The notes: generated by a model not told the origin, from the sequence alone. 64,000 nucleotides of DNA from Diplocloster hominis (GCF_032380655.1 NZ_JAWDIY010000014.1:62001-126000); one strand, 5' to 3'; shown: positions 25,661 through 35,458, counted from the stretch's first letter. Numbers and translations are program-made.

Positions 25661-26680
25661 CTATTCTTCTGGTATTACATAATATACATTTCCTGTAGTT
25701 GCATCATATTCAAATACGGGAGGCGCGCTTCCATCCGCATATGTCGCATAGAGATCTCCCGCTTCGTCTGCTGACAGAGTAAATAGCCCACTGGCCGGGA
25801 CTACGACACCGCTGTCACCCCGGTCTCCTTTCTCCCCTTTCGGCCCGGCTATACCCTGTATTCCCTGAGGGCCCTGCGGCCCGGTTCCTCCAACCGCTCC
25901 TTTCGGTCCCTGTACGCCGGTTGATCCTTGAGGCCCGGCAGGGCCCTGCTTACCTTCTGGCCCCTGTGGTCCCGTCGCTCCTTTTGCACCGGTAGGTCCC
26001 TGAGGTCCTGTAAACTCTCCATTCTCTTTTCGGGTTGTCAGATCGGCGGCCACTCTATTGGCATTGGCTGCAGCCACCGATGCGGCATCGGCCTGTGTTC
26101 TGGCGCTCTCTGCCTGGCTATTTGCAAAAGTCCCCGCCTGGTTCGCGCCATCCCGGGCATGTCCGGCCTCATCGATCACATATTCGGCTGCAACTTTGGC
26201 TTGATTCGCTTCTGCCAATGCTTCTCTTGCCGCTGTCAATGCTGGTCCCGTCTGCGGAATATATTTTTTGGCATCCCCGATCAGTTCATTCAAAGCGGAA
26301 AATTCATCCGAACTTTCGATCCCGCTGTCGGGGACCACACTTTTTATGATCTGCATTTTAAAATTGGCGGTAGATAGAAGAACCTGTTCCTTTCGAAGTT
26401 CAATCTCCACCATAGCCAGCCCGTCTGCGGCCAGTGTCTGACTGGTCAGCGGCACCAGAATTTCGCCGTTTTGCAATTCACAAAAACTGAATACCGAGGT
26501 ACCGTCAGGCTTACGTATTTTAACTCTTAATTCCACATCCTGTGGTATGTCGAATAAGGACCCGTCTTCTGTGAGTCTTGCCGCTATGAATCTGCTTCCG
26601 GAATCATTTTGTTTTGCCGTGACCATTATAGACGGCATTTCTCTATATAAATCAATCACTATATGTTTTATTATCTGCAT
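25661..26680 (-). CDS. Baseplate upper protein (BppU-like) with collagen-like domain
   Basis: 339 residues. Residues 1-125 resemble the BppU N-terminal domain of lactococcal-type phages, which attaches side fibres to the tail tip (DVELRVKIRKPDGTSVF, LVPLTSQTLAADGLAMVEIEL). A helical Ala-rich region (about 140-215) follows, then Gly-X-Y collagen repeats (about 222-293) and a short C-terminal domain. It overlaps the next upstream small gene by 29 bases. It probably links the tail tip to the adjacent collagen-like fibre. Confidence 0.75.
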   Translation of the reverse strand: MQIIKHIVIDLYREMPSIMVTAKQNDSGSRFIAARLTEDGSLFDIPQDVELRVKIRKPDGTSVFSFCELQNGEILVPLTSQTLAADGLAMVEIELRKEQVLLSTANFKMQIIKSVVPDSGIESSDEFSALNELIGDAKKYIPQTGPALTAAREALAEANQAKVAAEYVIDEAGHARDGANQAGTFANSQAESARTQADAASVAAANANRVAADLTTRKENGEFTGPQGPTGAKGATGPQGPEGKQGPAGPQGSTGVQGPKGAVGGTGPQGPQGIQGIAGPKGEKGDRGDSGVVVPASGLFTLSADEAGDLYATYADGSAPPVFEYDATTGNVYYVIPEE

Positions 26681-26942
26681 TTCTTTTCACCACACTTTTC
26701 TGATACGCTTCCCTTTCCGCATCTGCCATTTTCCGGGTCAATGCCTGTACTTCCTCATACAAATCCCTGATCAGAGGCTCAAGCAGGACCCAATGGATAC
26801 CCGATCCGTTTATGTCCGTCCGTATCTTTTCTTTTAATTCGTCAATTACTACGATCGCCGGCTTCTGCAGCTCACTTTGCATCTCTTTTTGTTTCTCACT
26901 TTGCATCTTCCTTCGCATTTCTCCATTTGTTTCACTTAGCAT
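26652..26942 (-). CDS. Small coiled-coil tail-operon protein
   Basis: 96 residues, strongly helical and charged (KMQSEKQKEMQSELQ; a heptad-like stretch near 65-85). It overlaps the ends of both neighbours, the tail-tip protein and the BppU-like protein, so it belongs to the tail operon. I do not recognise a family. A role in assembling the tail tip is a guess from position. Confidence 0.65.
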   Translation of the reverse strand: MLSETNGEMRRKMQSEKQKEMQSELQKPAIVVIDELKEKIRTDINGSGIHWVLLEPLIRDLYEEVQALTRKMADAEREAYQKSVVKRNADNKTYSD

Positions 26943-29058
26943 TTTCAGAACACCTTCTCTCTAACTCCTCGATTCTTTTAACAGCCTCTTGAACACCACC
27001 CCATAATACGCCCAGCGACGCGTACAAATTAATGGATTCCCCATCCGCTGTCAAAACCTTAGGCGACAACCGATATCCCTCTCCGATCACAAATCCCTGC
27101 ATCCGATAATCCGGATGTGATTTATATTCGAAGGAATATACATCTGTATTCATGACATGCTCTAAAAGACCGCTTGCCGGTTCGATATTTTGTTTCAATT
27201 TAACCAATGACTGCGGGCTGGCTCCAAAGACATCCAGCGTCCCTTTCCTGTCTCCGTTCACAACGGACACAAAATTCGGAGTCATCTGCGCATAGTGCTC
27301 TTCTCCTGCTTCCGTAGAAACCCCCGCCGTTGAGATTTTAGCGATCCATCCGCTGCCGTCTATGTTTTGGATATGCATTCCGCTGCCAAACATTTTCATC
27401 TCAGCCGTCTGATCGTGATTATGTATCAGACAGGTAACATCCTTTTCCGAACCGCCGTCAATCGTCACATGGGATGCGAACATGTCCCCATTGTGGTCGA
27501 CACGGTATGGGGCAGCTCCACCCGTCAGATCATCGCCGCCTGCCCAGAAGGCTTTTCCGTGTCCATTCGCGTTCATACCCGCTCCACTACTGTGTAAACG
27601 GTATGGTTCGATTGTCCAGTCCGCGATTTTTCCCCCAATCGCAGTTAATCCGTTATCATCCAGTCTCACGAATTCCGTTTTTCCATCACCCGACATAGCT
27701 TTGATTTCACCCGATGAATTATTTTGGCTTCCTGCGATGATTGTATTTCCCTGGATCTTTATACCGGAGAGTATGCCGGTCGTAATATAATCGGCTACTA
27801 TTTTTCCATCCATGGTCACCGCCAAACCATAAGGCCCGTTGACTCCATCTTTACTATGCCCTAAACCAGCCAGATTCCAGCACCATATATTTTGTGCCCT
27901 TGTCTTATCCGGCTGATCCATAATCAGAATCCGTTCCGGCCGCTGCGCCGGGTCCAATACGACGTAACCTCCGTCTTGGCCGGTTATCAGGCGTGTGGCA
28001 TCTTCGATCGCTATCTCCATCGTCGTCTTAGTCTGTTCGGCCTGTTCTGTAATTTCCGTTCGTATCTGGTTGTAAGTCCCTTCTATGGTCGGCGGCAAAG
28101 TTGAGAGTGTCACGACATCTAAGGAATGTCTTTTCGGGTATTCCTTATATTCCACAACCTGATGATTCACACGGGTATGACGCTTCCGGTCAATGAGTGT
28201 TACTACCTTGTATAACCAGATATCCTGATCCAGATTATTAACCTCACACTCGTAGGATCTCTCCGGGAAGGACAGTTTTTCCAGTCTTTCTATCGCTGCG
28301 TTCTTTAAAGTCTGCGCGTCTGTATACTGATCATCTTTCCAGCCAACGGAAATGATTCGATCCGAGTAACGGTGATTTTCCACATATTCTTTACCGTCGT
28401 TCACGGATGCTATGGAGAGTGGAATCTTGGTAGTATCATCTGTTTTTCCGTATGCATACAGCCTGGTAGCAAAATTTGTACTATTTCCGGTGTATCCGAG
28501 GCTTCTTAGGTTCAGTTCTTCCGTAATGTATTCGCCGGTCGCTGTGTATTCACCCGGATTTACCACATAGAGGATTTTATGTAATACATCAAAATTTCCT
28601 GCTACGCCCCACAAGCCCAGAGCCTTGTTCAATAGGTCTTCCGAATTAACATTTTCTGCAGGATGGCCTTGACTGGCCTCTATCGTATATCTTTCGGGAT
28701 ATTTACCCGCATCCGCGATGGACCAGTTATAGGGTTTGATATCGTTTAACAGTTCAGCCAGACTGGTATCTTCCTTACGGTATTCCCGCCAGAAGCGCTC
28801 TCTCCAATCATCCAGATCCAGCTGGCAGTCGACCACGACATACTGGGAATGCTCATCAATGGATTTCACGGTATATTGGTTGTTTTCCGCAATAATCCGG
28901 CACTCCTCGGTTATGTATGGATAGCTCTCATGCCTGGCCGGGATTTCGAAGGTCAGTACATCGTAACCGTTGAACGCATGTGTAATACTCCATTTTGTCT
29001 CCTCCGGCTCAAAGGGGTGCAGGATACCAGGTGTTTTTGGATCTTGTATTTTCAGCAT
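26932..29058 (-). CDS. Tail-associated protein (Tal, prophage tail endopeptidase-like)
   Basis: About 708 residues from the ATG at 29058, chosen because GAAGGTG lies just ahead; an upstream ATG at 29076 lacks one. The N-terminal 340 residues match the Prophage_tail/Tal family that forms the hub below the distal tail protein (WSITHAFNGYDVLTFEIP near residue 25). The C-terminal 95 residues (KLKQNIEPASGLLEHVM to the coiled tail) resemble a Peptidase S74-type intramolecular chaperone domain. It is the central spike of the tail tip. Confidence 0.82.
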   Translation of the reverse strand: MLKIQDPKTPGILHPFEPEETKWSITHAFNGYDVLTFEIPARHESYPYITEECRIIAENNQYTVKSIDEHSQYVVVDCQLDLDDWRERFWREYRKEDTSLAELLNDIKPYNWSIADAGKYPERYTIEASQGHPAENVNSEDLLNKALGLWGVAGNFDVLHKILYVVNPGEYTATGEYITEELNLRSLGYTGNSTNFATRLYAYGKTDDTTKIPLSIASVNDGKEYVENHRYSDRIISVGWKDDQYTDAQTLKNAAIERLEKLSFPERSYECEVNNLDQDIWLYKVVTLIDRKRHTRVNHQVVEYKEYPKRHSLDVVTLSTLPPTIEGTYNQIRTEITEQAEQTKTTMEIAIEDATRLITGQDGGYVVLDPAQRPERILIMDQPDKTRAQNIWCWNLAGLGHSKDGVNGPYGLAVTMDGKIVADYITTGILSGIKIQGNTIIAGSQNNSSGEIKAMSGDGKTEFVRLDDNGLTAIGGKIADWTIEPYRLHSSGAGMNANGHGKAFWAGGDDLTGGAAPYRVDHNGDMFASHVTIDGGSEKDVTCLIHNHDQTAEMKMFGSGMHIQNIDGSGWIAKISTAGVSTEAGEEHYAQMTPNFVSVVNGDRKGTLDVFGASPQSLVKLKQNIEPASGLLEHVMNTDVYSFEYKSHPDYRMQGFVIGEGYRLSPKVLTADGESINLYASLGVLWGGVQEAVKRIEELERRCSENAK

Positions 29059-29068
29059 TTCTTCACCT

Positions 29069-29797
29069 TCATTCAAATAACGGATAGTATTCTACCGTTA
29101 TGGGGATATTGTAGGACATGGTTATCTCATTCTGGCCGGGGAAGATCTTGGGGAAATCGATGAGATCCGTGTCGGCAAAACGGTTATTGCCGTTCTCTGT
29201 GATCTTTCCGGTGATCCCGTCTATGATGAAATGTTTGCCGGCATGGAGGTTGGTTACTTTTATGCTGTTGATTTTGAAGGATGAAATGTCAATAGGGGGC
29301 TTTAGGATGTATCTGACCCCTGACGGGATGTTTCCTTCGTTGTAAATGATGGCTGGTTCTGTGATATCGGTGGATATCAGGGGGAGACGCTGTATTATAA
29401 TAAAATTTATCGTTACGAGATAATATGGGGCTACACCAGCTTCCTGTATATTTTTTCCGATAAGAAGTGCCGGATATTCAAATCTGTGCAGTTCCCGTTT
29501 CAGGACACAATTTTTACTTGCTAACAACAAATTCGATATGTTTTCTTGTGCCCTTTCATCTGACGCTCCCCCTACATAGAATTCTACAGTAGCTGTTTTT
29601 GGCTCTGCCGTCCTGTCAAACTCAACAAATCCACTTTTTCCTGCTTGAATAATATATTGTGGAGTGGTGATACCAGGTATTATGGAAAATGATTTTAGAT
29701 CTGCATTGAATTCTAAATATGCGTCTTTTTGGTTGATCAAACATCTTTCTCCAACACATTGATCCTTAAAATTGTATTCCGGATTATAGTCATACAT
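29069..29797 (-). CDS. Distal tail protein (Dit)
   Basis: About 242 residues. Its place between tape measure and Tal genes, its length, and the segment AEPKTATVEFYVGGASDERAQENISNLL match siphovirus Dit, which forms the hexameric ring joining tail tube to tip. The ATG at 29797 has AGGAGG 7 bases ahead; the ATG two codons earlier is too close. It overlaps the Tal gene's upstream region closely, so the two are coupled. Confidence 0.82.
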   Translation of the reverse strand: MYDYNPEYNFKDQCVGERCLINQKDAYLEFNADLKSFSIIPGITTPQYIIQAGKSGFVEFDRTAEPKTATVEFYVGGASDERAQENISNLLLASKNCVLKRELHRFEYPALLIGKNIQEAGVAPYYLVTINFIIIQRLPLISTDITEPAIIYNEGNIPSGVRYILKPPIDISSFKINSIKVTNLHAGKHFIIDGITGKITENGNNRFADTDLIDFPKIFPGQNEITMSYNIPITVEYYPLFE

Positions 29798-29881
29798 GGG
29801 CATTCCTCCTTTATCAAAATAGAGTACGGTTTCCGGGAAAAAAGATACTCTTCTTCATTTATAAAGCTATTTCCTTTTAAA

Positions 29882-32800
29882 TCAACCATGCATATTCATA
29901 GCTTGGATTCTTGAAACAACCGGTGTAACAGCTCTGCCTACTACTTCTACTGCTTGCCCGTTCATATCCAAAATGAAATGCTGTTCCCGTTTATCTTCCA
30001 CTTTAAATGTAGCTTTTCCGACCTCCTCTGATATAGCCTGGGCCAGTCTGGAATAATCAATATTCAGCTTTTGTTCAGCAGGGTGGGTAGGTTCCTCAAG
30101 CTCAATACGAGATGCGAAATCGGTAAACGATATATCTCTGCCAATCGAATCCTTAAATATACGCTCCATTTCTTTCGTTAACGCGAAGGATTCATCTAAT
30201 ACCTGTTTTCGATTATTTTTAATCCCCATCGCGAAATTTTTCATCATGTCCGGCATCCATGTATCATCATCAGCCATCGGACCAATATCCGGAGTACTGT
30301 GATGTAGGTATCTGCTGACGATTTCCGCAACTCTTAGAGCCGCCCTTTCCACTTCTGTAGTCCCGCTGCGTATTCCGTCAGCAAAATTAGAAATTAGATC
30401 AGCCCCCCAATCATATGTAGGAAAATTTACTGAATTCAAAGTCGACACAGTATCTATTATATTCTGTATTAACATTTGAAAACCCGGCAGCTTTTCGTCA
30501 ACTCCAGTAATAAGTCCATTCATCATTTCTGCAGATGATTCATAGGTATACTCCGGTAGTTTTGCTTCCTCCAACGTCCCTGTGACTGCACCTGCCATGT
30601 TTTGTGTACTTTCAACCAATCTATCGTTCCCATCATCCATAGCCTGTGCCCCACCGGTAACTACGCCGGACATCTCTTTTCGTCCCTTTTCGGTAAAGTT
30701 TATTTCATTAAGCTTAGTATCTACCGCCCCTGCAAAATCATCGACCATAACTCCGGCCTGTCCGTTAAGTTGTTCTGATGTTGGTTCATAATTATCTGAT
30801 GCTGCCTGACCAATCATTGTCCATAAGTTGGTGGCACTATCATATACGATACCAAGACCAGACAACATACCTGCTGACATATCTTTCGGTATCTTTGCAC
30901 CGTTCGCATTTAATTCATCTATTAATTCCTGAACAAAATCAGATTCTTGAACTTCTTGAATTTTTTTATATACGTTCGACGTACTGTCATACACAAGTCC
31001 AGCCTGGTTCTCAATACCTTCCATTATGTTGGCGGGTATTTTTTCACCAAATCCCTTTATGTTCATTAGGGATTTTACTAAATCAGGATTATTTTCTGAT
31101 AACTGTTCTCCTATATAAAAGTATAATGCTTGTGTATCACCGGCTAATGCTTTATATTTCTCAACGTCGCTGATACCCTTTCTTAAACTCTCAGGAATCC
31201 CCTTCCCAGTCTCAATGAGCTTTTCTTTCATCTCAAACAAAGCTTCTTCTGTAGGTAACATAGTCTGCATTATTTCATCCAGTTTCGGCATATCCGTTTG
31301 CGATAGTTGACTTTGAATTCTAACCATACTTCCCTCAACCGAACTCATTAGATTACTAACAGATGTATCTAAGGAACTTGTCATCATTCCGAGTTGATCG
31401 TCTGAAGCGCTTTTAAAGGCCTCAGCGTTAAACAGAACAGTAGATAAACTTTTTGAAAGAAGGCTGTTTTTACCAAATTCCGTACTAATATTATCTACAA
31501 CTTGTTTTGCCGCATCACCAAACTTATCTTCAATAACACCCATACTTACATCGATACTTTTTAATTCGACCTCATATTTTTGTCTGTTCGCCTCATTGTT
31601 CAGAATCTTGTTAAAGTTATCAATCACTGCCTCTGGCATGTCAGGAATTAGATTAATAATTGCCCCTGTCTGAATTTGCCATTCATCTATTGCATCCACT
31701 TTTTCCTGCATTGCATCATTCATTTGATCCATTAGATTAAGGAAGCTTTCTGCATCTAATGAACCCAAATCCACACCCAGTTTAATTTTATTAATCTTTG
31801 ATTCGAACAACGCCTCAGATACTTTGTCCATTATATTTTGCATCTTCTGGATTGCGGCAGCTATGGTTTCAGCCTCTTCCGCATTAATTATCCCGTCTGT
31901 CATCGCGTCTGCATAAGCTTTACCGACTTCATCCGAGGCTAAATCAAATTCGCCTTGTATTTGTGACATACTCTGAGTAAGAGCATTTGAAATAAAAGAA
32001 CCAAATGGATCATTATCTCCTTCCGGGAACATCGCTTTTAGAGAAAGTTTCGCACTGAACTGTGTCTGTTCCAGAAAACCCAAACCATTATTCACGTAGG
32101 ATTCTAAAGTTTCTCCCAGTTCTTTACTCGATATTTCGTCCAGTCCCCCCAAGGTAACTGCTTTCATTAAGCTCTTTTCCAAAGATTCAGCGAATCCTTC
32201 AATCTGTGTACGCTGCTGCTTCAAGTCACCGAATGCTTCCAATGATTGGCTGATATTATCCAAAGCCTCTGAATTCACCAGCTCTTCTGCTATATCTTTC
32301 GTTTCTTCCAGTGACAAAGTTATATCTCCGAACTTTTCTTCAAGAGCAGCTTGCTCTGCTTTTTCATTAGCCTCCTCTATCGCAATTCCCACACCAACTA
32401 TAGCCGCCGCCACCCCCACTCCAATTCCGACCGGAGACCCAAGGAACTGGATAAGGCTGCCTATTCCTGTAGTTAACGATCCAACGGAATCCAAAACAGG
32501 TCCTGATACAGCCAATATTCCTCCGGCTGCCGCGATAAGTTTTTGCTCCTCCGGTTCAAGTTTAGAAAAACTTTCTGCAAGTTTTCCGATACCTTCCACC
32601 AGTTCCGTCGCAATAGGTAAAAGAGCTTCACCAGCATGCATCCCAGCTATTTTCAGTTTATTGAAGTCACTTTCCATCTTTCCCAGCGGTGAAGAATCCA
32701 TCTGATCAAACGCCTTCTGAGTTTCTCCCGCTGAACTTTTAATCTTTGACAAAGCATCCTGAAAACTTTTTGAACCTGATTCCGAAGTAAATGAAAGCAT

Positions 32801-33766
32801 AGAATTCAGTTGTTTCGTAGTTCCAAATAATGCCGAAAATTTTGAAATTGGAGAGTCGGATACTTGTGCCAATGCATCCATTTCTGCCTGCATGTTTTGT
32901 GTTTCTGTTGTCAGGTTTTTATATTCTTCTGTATTACTGCGGCCTTGCTCCGTGAGTTCTTGCAGCTTTATTTTATTAGTTTCTATTTTTTCAGATAAAT
33001 TGATATACTCAGGTGCTGCTTTTAACATTGCTTCTTTTACATCATCCAAAACTCCGGAGAAACCTTTTGATTGTAATGCTGATGCCGAAAAATCAATCCC
33101 TAACTGTTCAGCAGCTGTTGATACTTCCGCTGAAGGATTCAGTAAATTATTAAGAACATTACCTAAATTTCCAACGGCTTCATTTGCAGACATACCATTA
33201 CCAGTCAGTAACGCCAAGCAGGTCATCAACTCTTCTGTTTGCATACCAGCCTGAGCAGAAATAGGTGACAGTTGACTGATGCTGTAGGACAATTCATCAA
33301 AAGTCATTTTACCAATACTCTGAGCCGCAAACATCTGATCCGAAACTTTCCTCATACTGTCTGCACCGGTCAATCCATAAGTATTCATAACCGTTGTCAA
33401 AGCATCGACAGTTGAAGATATATCTGTGAATCCTCCTTTTGCTGCCTTTACCGCAATGGTTGTATAGTCAATCGCATTTGCTGTATCTCCAGTTGCTTTC
33501 ATTGTCCGATACATCGCTTCATTATAGTCTGTTATTGCGATACCAGTTTCCTCCGAGGCCTGAACCACCCCATTTCTTAACCGGTCATAGGAAAGAATCG
33601 TATGATCAAAAATAGAACTTATCTTCTGAAATCCCTGCTCTGCATCTTTTGCAAGTTGCAGGCTTGTCTTACCTACCGATTCCAATGGCTTGGTAAAAAC
33701 ATCTGACATAATTCCAGCTGCCTTACTCACTTTTTGTCCAAAGGCCTGTATATCATTTCCTCCCAT
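29882..33766 (-). CDS. Tail tape measure protein
   Basis: 1294 residues. The PhageMin_Tail region lies near the N-terminus (about 60-260; TVMNTYGLTGADSMRKVSDQ, LLTGNGMSANEAVGNLGNVL). Hydrophobic stretches near 430-470 and long helical regions follow. The tape measure sets tail length; at about 1.5 angstrom per residue it predicts a tail near 190 nm. Its start overlaps the chaperone T frame (TAATG), showing translational coupling. The presence of such a long intact frame argues against decay of the cluster. Confidence 0.93.
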   Translation of the reverse strand: MGGNDIQAFGQKVSKAAGIMSDVFTKPLESVGKTSLQLAKDAEQGFQKISSIFDHTILSYDRLRNGVVQASEETGIAITDYNEAMYRTMKATGDTANAIDYTTIAVKAAKGGFTDISSTVDALTTVMNTYGLTGADSMRKVSDQMFAAQSIGKMTFDELSYSISQLSPISAQAGMQTEELMTCLALLTGNGMSANEAVGNLGNVLNNLLNPSAEVSTAAEQLGIDFSASALQSKGFSGVLDDVKEAMLKAAPEYINLSEKIETNKIKLQELTEQGRSNTEEYKNLTTETQNMQAEMDALAQVSDSPISKFSALFGTTKQLNSMLSFTSESGSKSFQDALSKIKSSAGETQKAFDQMDSSPLGKMESDFNKLKIAGMHAGEALLPIATELVEGIGKLAESFSKLEPEEQKLIAAAGGILAVSGPVLDSVGSLTTGIGSLIQFLGSPVGIGVGVAAAIVGVGIAIEEANEKAEQAALEEKFGDITLSLEETKDIAEELVNSEALDNISQSLEAFGDLKQQRTQIEGFAESLEKSLMKAVTLGGLDEISSKELGETLESYVNNGLGFLEQTQFSAKLSLKAMFPEGDNDPFGSFISNALTQSMSQIQGEFDLASDEVGKAYADAMTDGIINAEEAETIAAAIQKMQNIMDKVSEALFESKINKIKLGVDLGSLDAESFLNLMDQMNDAMQEKVDAIDEWQIQTGAIINLIPDMPEAVIDNFNKILNNEANRQKYEVELKSIDVSMGVIEDKFGDAAKQVVDNISTEFGKNSLLSKSLSTVLFNAEAFKSASDDQLGMMTSSLDTSVSNLMSSVEGSMVRIQSQLSQTDMPKLDEIMQTMLPTEEALFEMKEKLIETGKGIPESLRKGISDVEKYKALAGDTQALYFYIGEQLSENNPDLVKSLMNIKGFGEKIPANIMEGIENQAGLVYDSTSNVYKKIQEVQESDFVQELIDELNANGAKIPKDMSAGMLSGLGIVYDSATNLWTMIGQAASDNYEPTSEQLNGQAGVMVDDFAGAVDTKLNEINFTEKGRKEMSGVVTGGAQAMDDGNDRLVESTQNMAGAVTGTLEEAKLPEYTYESSAEMMNGLITGVDEKLPGFQMLIQNIIDTVSTLNSVNFPTYDWGADLISNFADGIRSGTTEVERAALRVAEIVSRYLHHSTPDIGPMADDDTWMPDMMKNFAMGIKNNRKQVLDESFALTKEMERIFKDSIGRDISFTDFASRIELEEPTHPAEQKLNIDYSRLAQAISEEVGKATFKVEDKREQHFILDMNGQAVEVVGRAVTPVVSRIQAMNMHG

Positions 33767-33912
33767 TAGCTCACCCCCAATCTGTTATAAAACTCTTCCA
33801 TATTTGTCACTTGATTCTCATATACTGGATCTTCACCGTTTATTATTTTAGTCCGAATATAATTACAGGCTTCGTCAAAGCAGAATCCTGTATAGTTATC
33901 TTTTATTTTCAT
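33766..33912 (-). CDS. Tail assembly chaperone, T part (frameshift extension)
   Basis: A 48-codon frame from an ATG at 33912 (MKIKDNYTGFCFDEACNYI) overlaps the end of the G-type gene by 17 bases in another frame. In siphoviruses the T domain is made as a G-T fusion by ribosomal frameshifting. Here the T frame is +1 (equivalently -2) relative to G. At the overlap the sequence AAAATAAAAGATAA lets a tRNA on AAA slip forward one base onto AAA just before the G stop codon. The upstream T frame stays open beyond 34000. Independent start at the ATG is the alternative. Confidence 0.65.
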   Translation of the reverse strand: MKIKDNYTGFCFDEACNYIRTKIINGEDPVYENQVTNMEEFYNRLGVS

Positions 33913-34354
33913 AATCTGACTCGGACTTTTGCTTTGAGATATCCCCAGATTTATGATTCTTAACAATTCCTTGCTCTTTACGAAACATACGCAGGGAATC
34001 AATCCCTGTCTGTACATAATTATAGATATACATTAGCTGTGTATCTGTCAGATTGATTTTTGCATCCTCGAATTCCTGATAAGTCGGTTCCACCAGCGCT
34101 GCCTTAGCGATACAGCGCATAACCTTTGCCATTTCAATAAGACTCTCATTGTCCTTCATAACTCCGGACGTCCCATTTTTAAACAGCTCCGCCGCCGTCG
34201 CCAGCAACGGGTTCGGTATCCCCCCCGACTCTGCCAGATGCAGCAGCGACGGCCTGCGCAGCTTCACAATCAGCGGCTCCTCGGAGAGGAAGCCGGGCAG
34301 CTCCACTTCAGAACCGCCCGCATATCTTTTTAAATCCTGTAACGATGTTACCAT
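33896..34354 (-). CDS. Tail assembly chaperone, G part
   Basis: About 152 residues from the ATG at 34354, preceded by AGGAGG; the frame opens further at a GTG inside that site. The fold is helical (LESAEL type pattern near NPLLATAAELFKNG) as in phage G-like chaperones that coat the tape measure. It lies between the major tail protein and tape measure genes, the invariable place of the G/T pair. Its end overlaps the T frame. Confidence 0.75.
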   Translation of the reverse strand: MVTSLQDLKRYAGGSEVELPGFLSEEPLIVKLRRPSLLHLAESGGIPNPLLATAAELFKNGTSGVMKDNESLIEMAKVMRCIAKAALVEPTYQEFEDAKINLTDTQLMYIYNYVQTGIDSLRMFRKEQGIVKNHKSGDISKQKSESDYENKR

Positions 34355-34368
34355 CCTCTCTCCTCCTG

Positions 34369-35220
34369 TCACGCCATTGCGATCACGTCTGTGATGCCGG
34401 CTTTCTTCGCTTTATTTTCAGAATCCAGCTCCACAACAAGGATCTTATTACCGTTAGCTGCAGTTACTTCCTCTGTGCCGTTCCATGCTGTAAAGTCATC
34501 CCCGCATACTTCATCATAAGCCGGGATAGATACGGATGCGCCGGTTTTGAACTTATAGCTGTTGGAGATCGCTTTTGCCGGAGTAACCGACAGTTTTGTT
34601 TTTCCAGCCGCTGAGCCTGCTGCGCTAGTCACGCTAAGGGTTCCGATCGTCTGCTCAACCACCGGCAGTTCCTTAACATATTCAATCTTATAAGGCGCTT
34701 CGCCGCTGGCCGGGGAGGAACTGATCGGATATTCCGTTGCCCGGAAGACATTATCTTCGGAGTTCAGGCCGGCCGGCTGGCCGGTGCAGCCCGGATATGT
34801 AATCTTTTCGTATCCGATCACTTCAGATCCCGACATCTGCGCGGAATAAACGTCCAGCACGAACTTCACCGGTTCGTATTCCGCACCGGATACCGGCGGC
34901 TCATAACTTACAATATTGCCTTCGCTGTCTTTCACCAGTGTACCGCCCTGCAGAATCTCGATCATCTCCAGAATGGTTAAATTGTCGGTCAGGGTAATCA
35001 GATGCCCGGTCAGGGTTCTTTTCTCCGGTTTCTGGGCTTTAAGAACGCCCTTTACGATTAATTTTACCGCTTCGGTAGTCTCTACCTGAGGCTCCACTGC
35101 GATCTTACTTCCCGATGTAATCGCGATGCTTCTGGGATTCTCCTCTTTTGTCGTTGCTACGATCATACTGCAATCGATAGTTGCTCTCTCTGTACCTTTT
35201 CTCGGTGTAATTCCTGCCAT
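34369..35220 (-). CDS. Major tail tube protein
   Basis: About 283 residues from ATG 35220 (GGAAAGGATG ahead). The N-terminal 185 residues have the tail-tube pattern (TPRKGTERATIDCSM; LTDNLTILEMIEILQGGT). The last 80 residues look like an added beta domain with Ser/Ala/Gly-rich linker (SVTSAAGSAAGKTK), probably exposed on the tube surface. It forms the non-contractile tube; there is no sheath gene. It is 14 bases upstream of the chaperone gene. Confidence 0.8.
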   Translation of the reverse strand: MAGITPRKGTERATIDCSMIVATTKEENPRSIAITSGSKIAVEPQVETTEAVKLIVKGVLKAQKPEKRTLTGHLITLTDNLTILEMIEILQGGTLVKDSEGNIVSYEPPVSGAEYEPVKFVLDVYSAQMSGSEVIGYEKITYPGCTGQPAGLNSEDNVFRATEYPISSSPASGEAPYKIEYVKELPVVEQTIGTLSVTSAAGSAAGKTKLSVTPAKAISNSYKFKTGASVSIPAYDEVCGDDFTAWNGTEEVTAANGNKILVVELDSENKAKKAGITDVIAMA

Positions 35221-35248
35221 TATAATCATCCTTTCCAGTTGTTTTGGT

Positions 35249-35458
35249 TTACGTTTTTGTGTGATCATCTTTGTCGACACTCTGCGGCCTGCCGATATAG
35301 CCGTCGTTTAGAAGAAGTTCATTGCGCAATTGTTCAATCATGGCGTTCTGGTTTTGGATCTGGTTCTGAAGCTTTGACAGTGCTTTTCCGTATTGTGTCA
35401 TTATCTGATTTACACAATCTTTTTGAATGCCCAGATCGCTCAAAAACTTTCTAGTCAT
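35249..35458 (-). CDS. Small protein resembling the start of phage GP20 scaffold proteins
   Basis: 69 residues: FLSDLGIQKDCVNQIMTQYGKAL followed by a coiled coil (LQNQIQNQNAMIEQLRNELL). The opening pattern recalls the N-terminus of Firmicutes phage GP20-type scaffold proteins, which are about three times longer. Either it is a shortened relic from a head module that was lost or a tail assembly helper with similar build. The region 35460-35637 upstream holds no supportable gene, only a 26-codon frame without start signals. Confidence 0.5.
   Translation of the reverse strand: MTRKFLSDLGIQKDCVNQIMTQYGKALSKLQNQIQNQNAMIEQLRNELLLNDGYIGRPQSVDKDDHTKT

Noticed and set aside
25396..25698. Plus-strand frame rich in GPSGPCGP repeats
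   Set aside because: It is the mirror of the collagen-like coding repeats on the minus strand; it has no start signals.
33913..34017. Separate upstream start for the T frame at 34017
   Set aside because: This part overlaps the G gene entirely and has no ribosome binding site; better explained by frameshift or the internal ATG.
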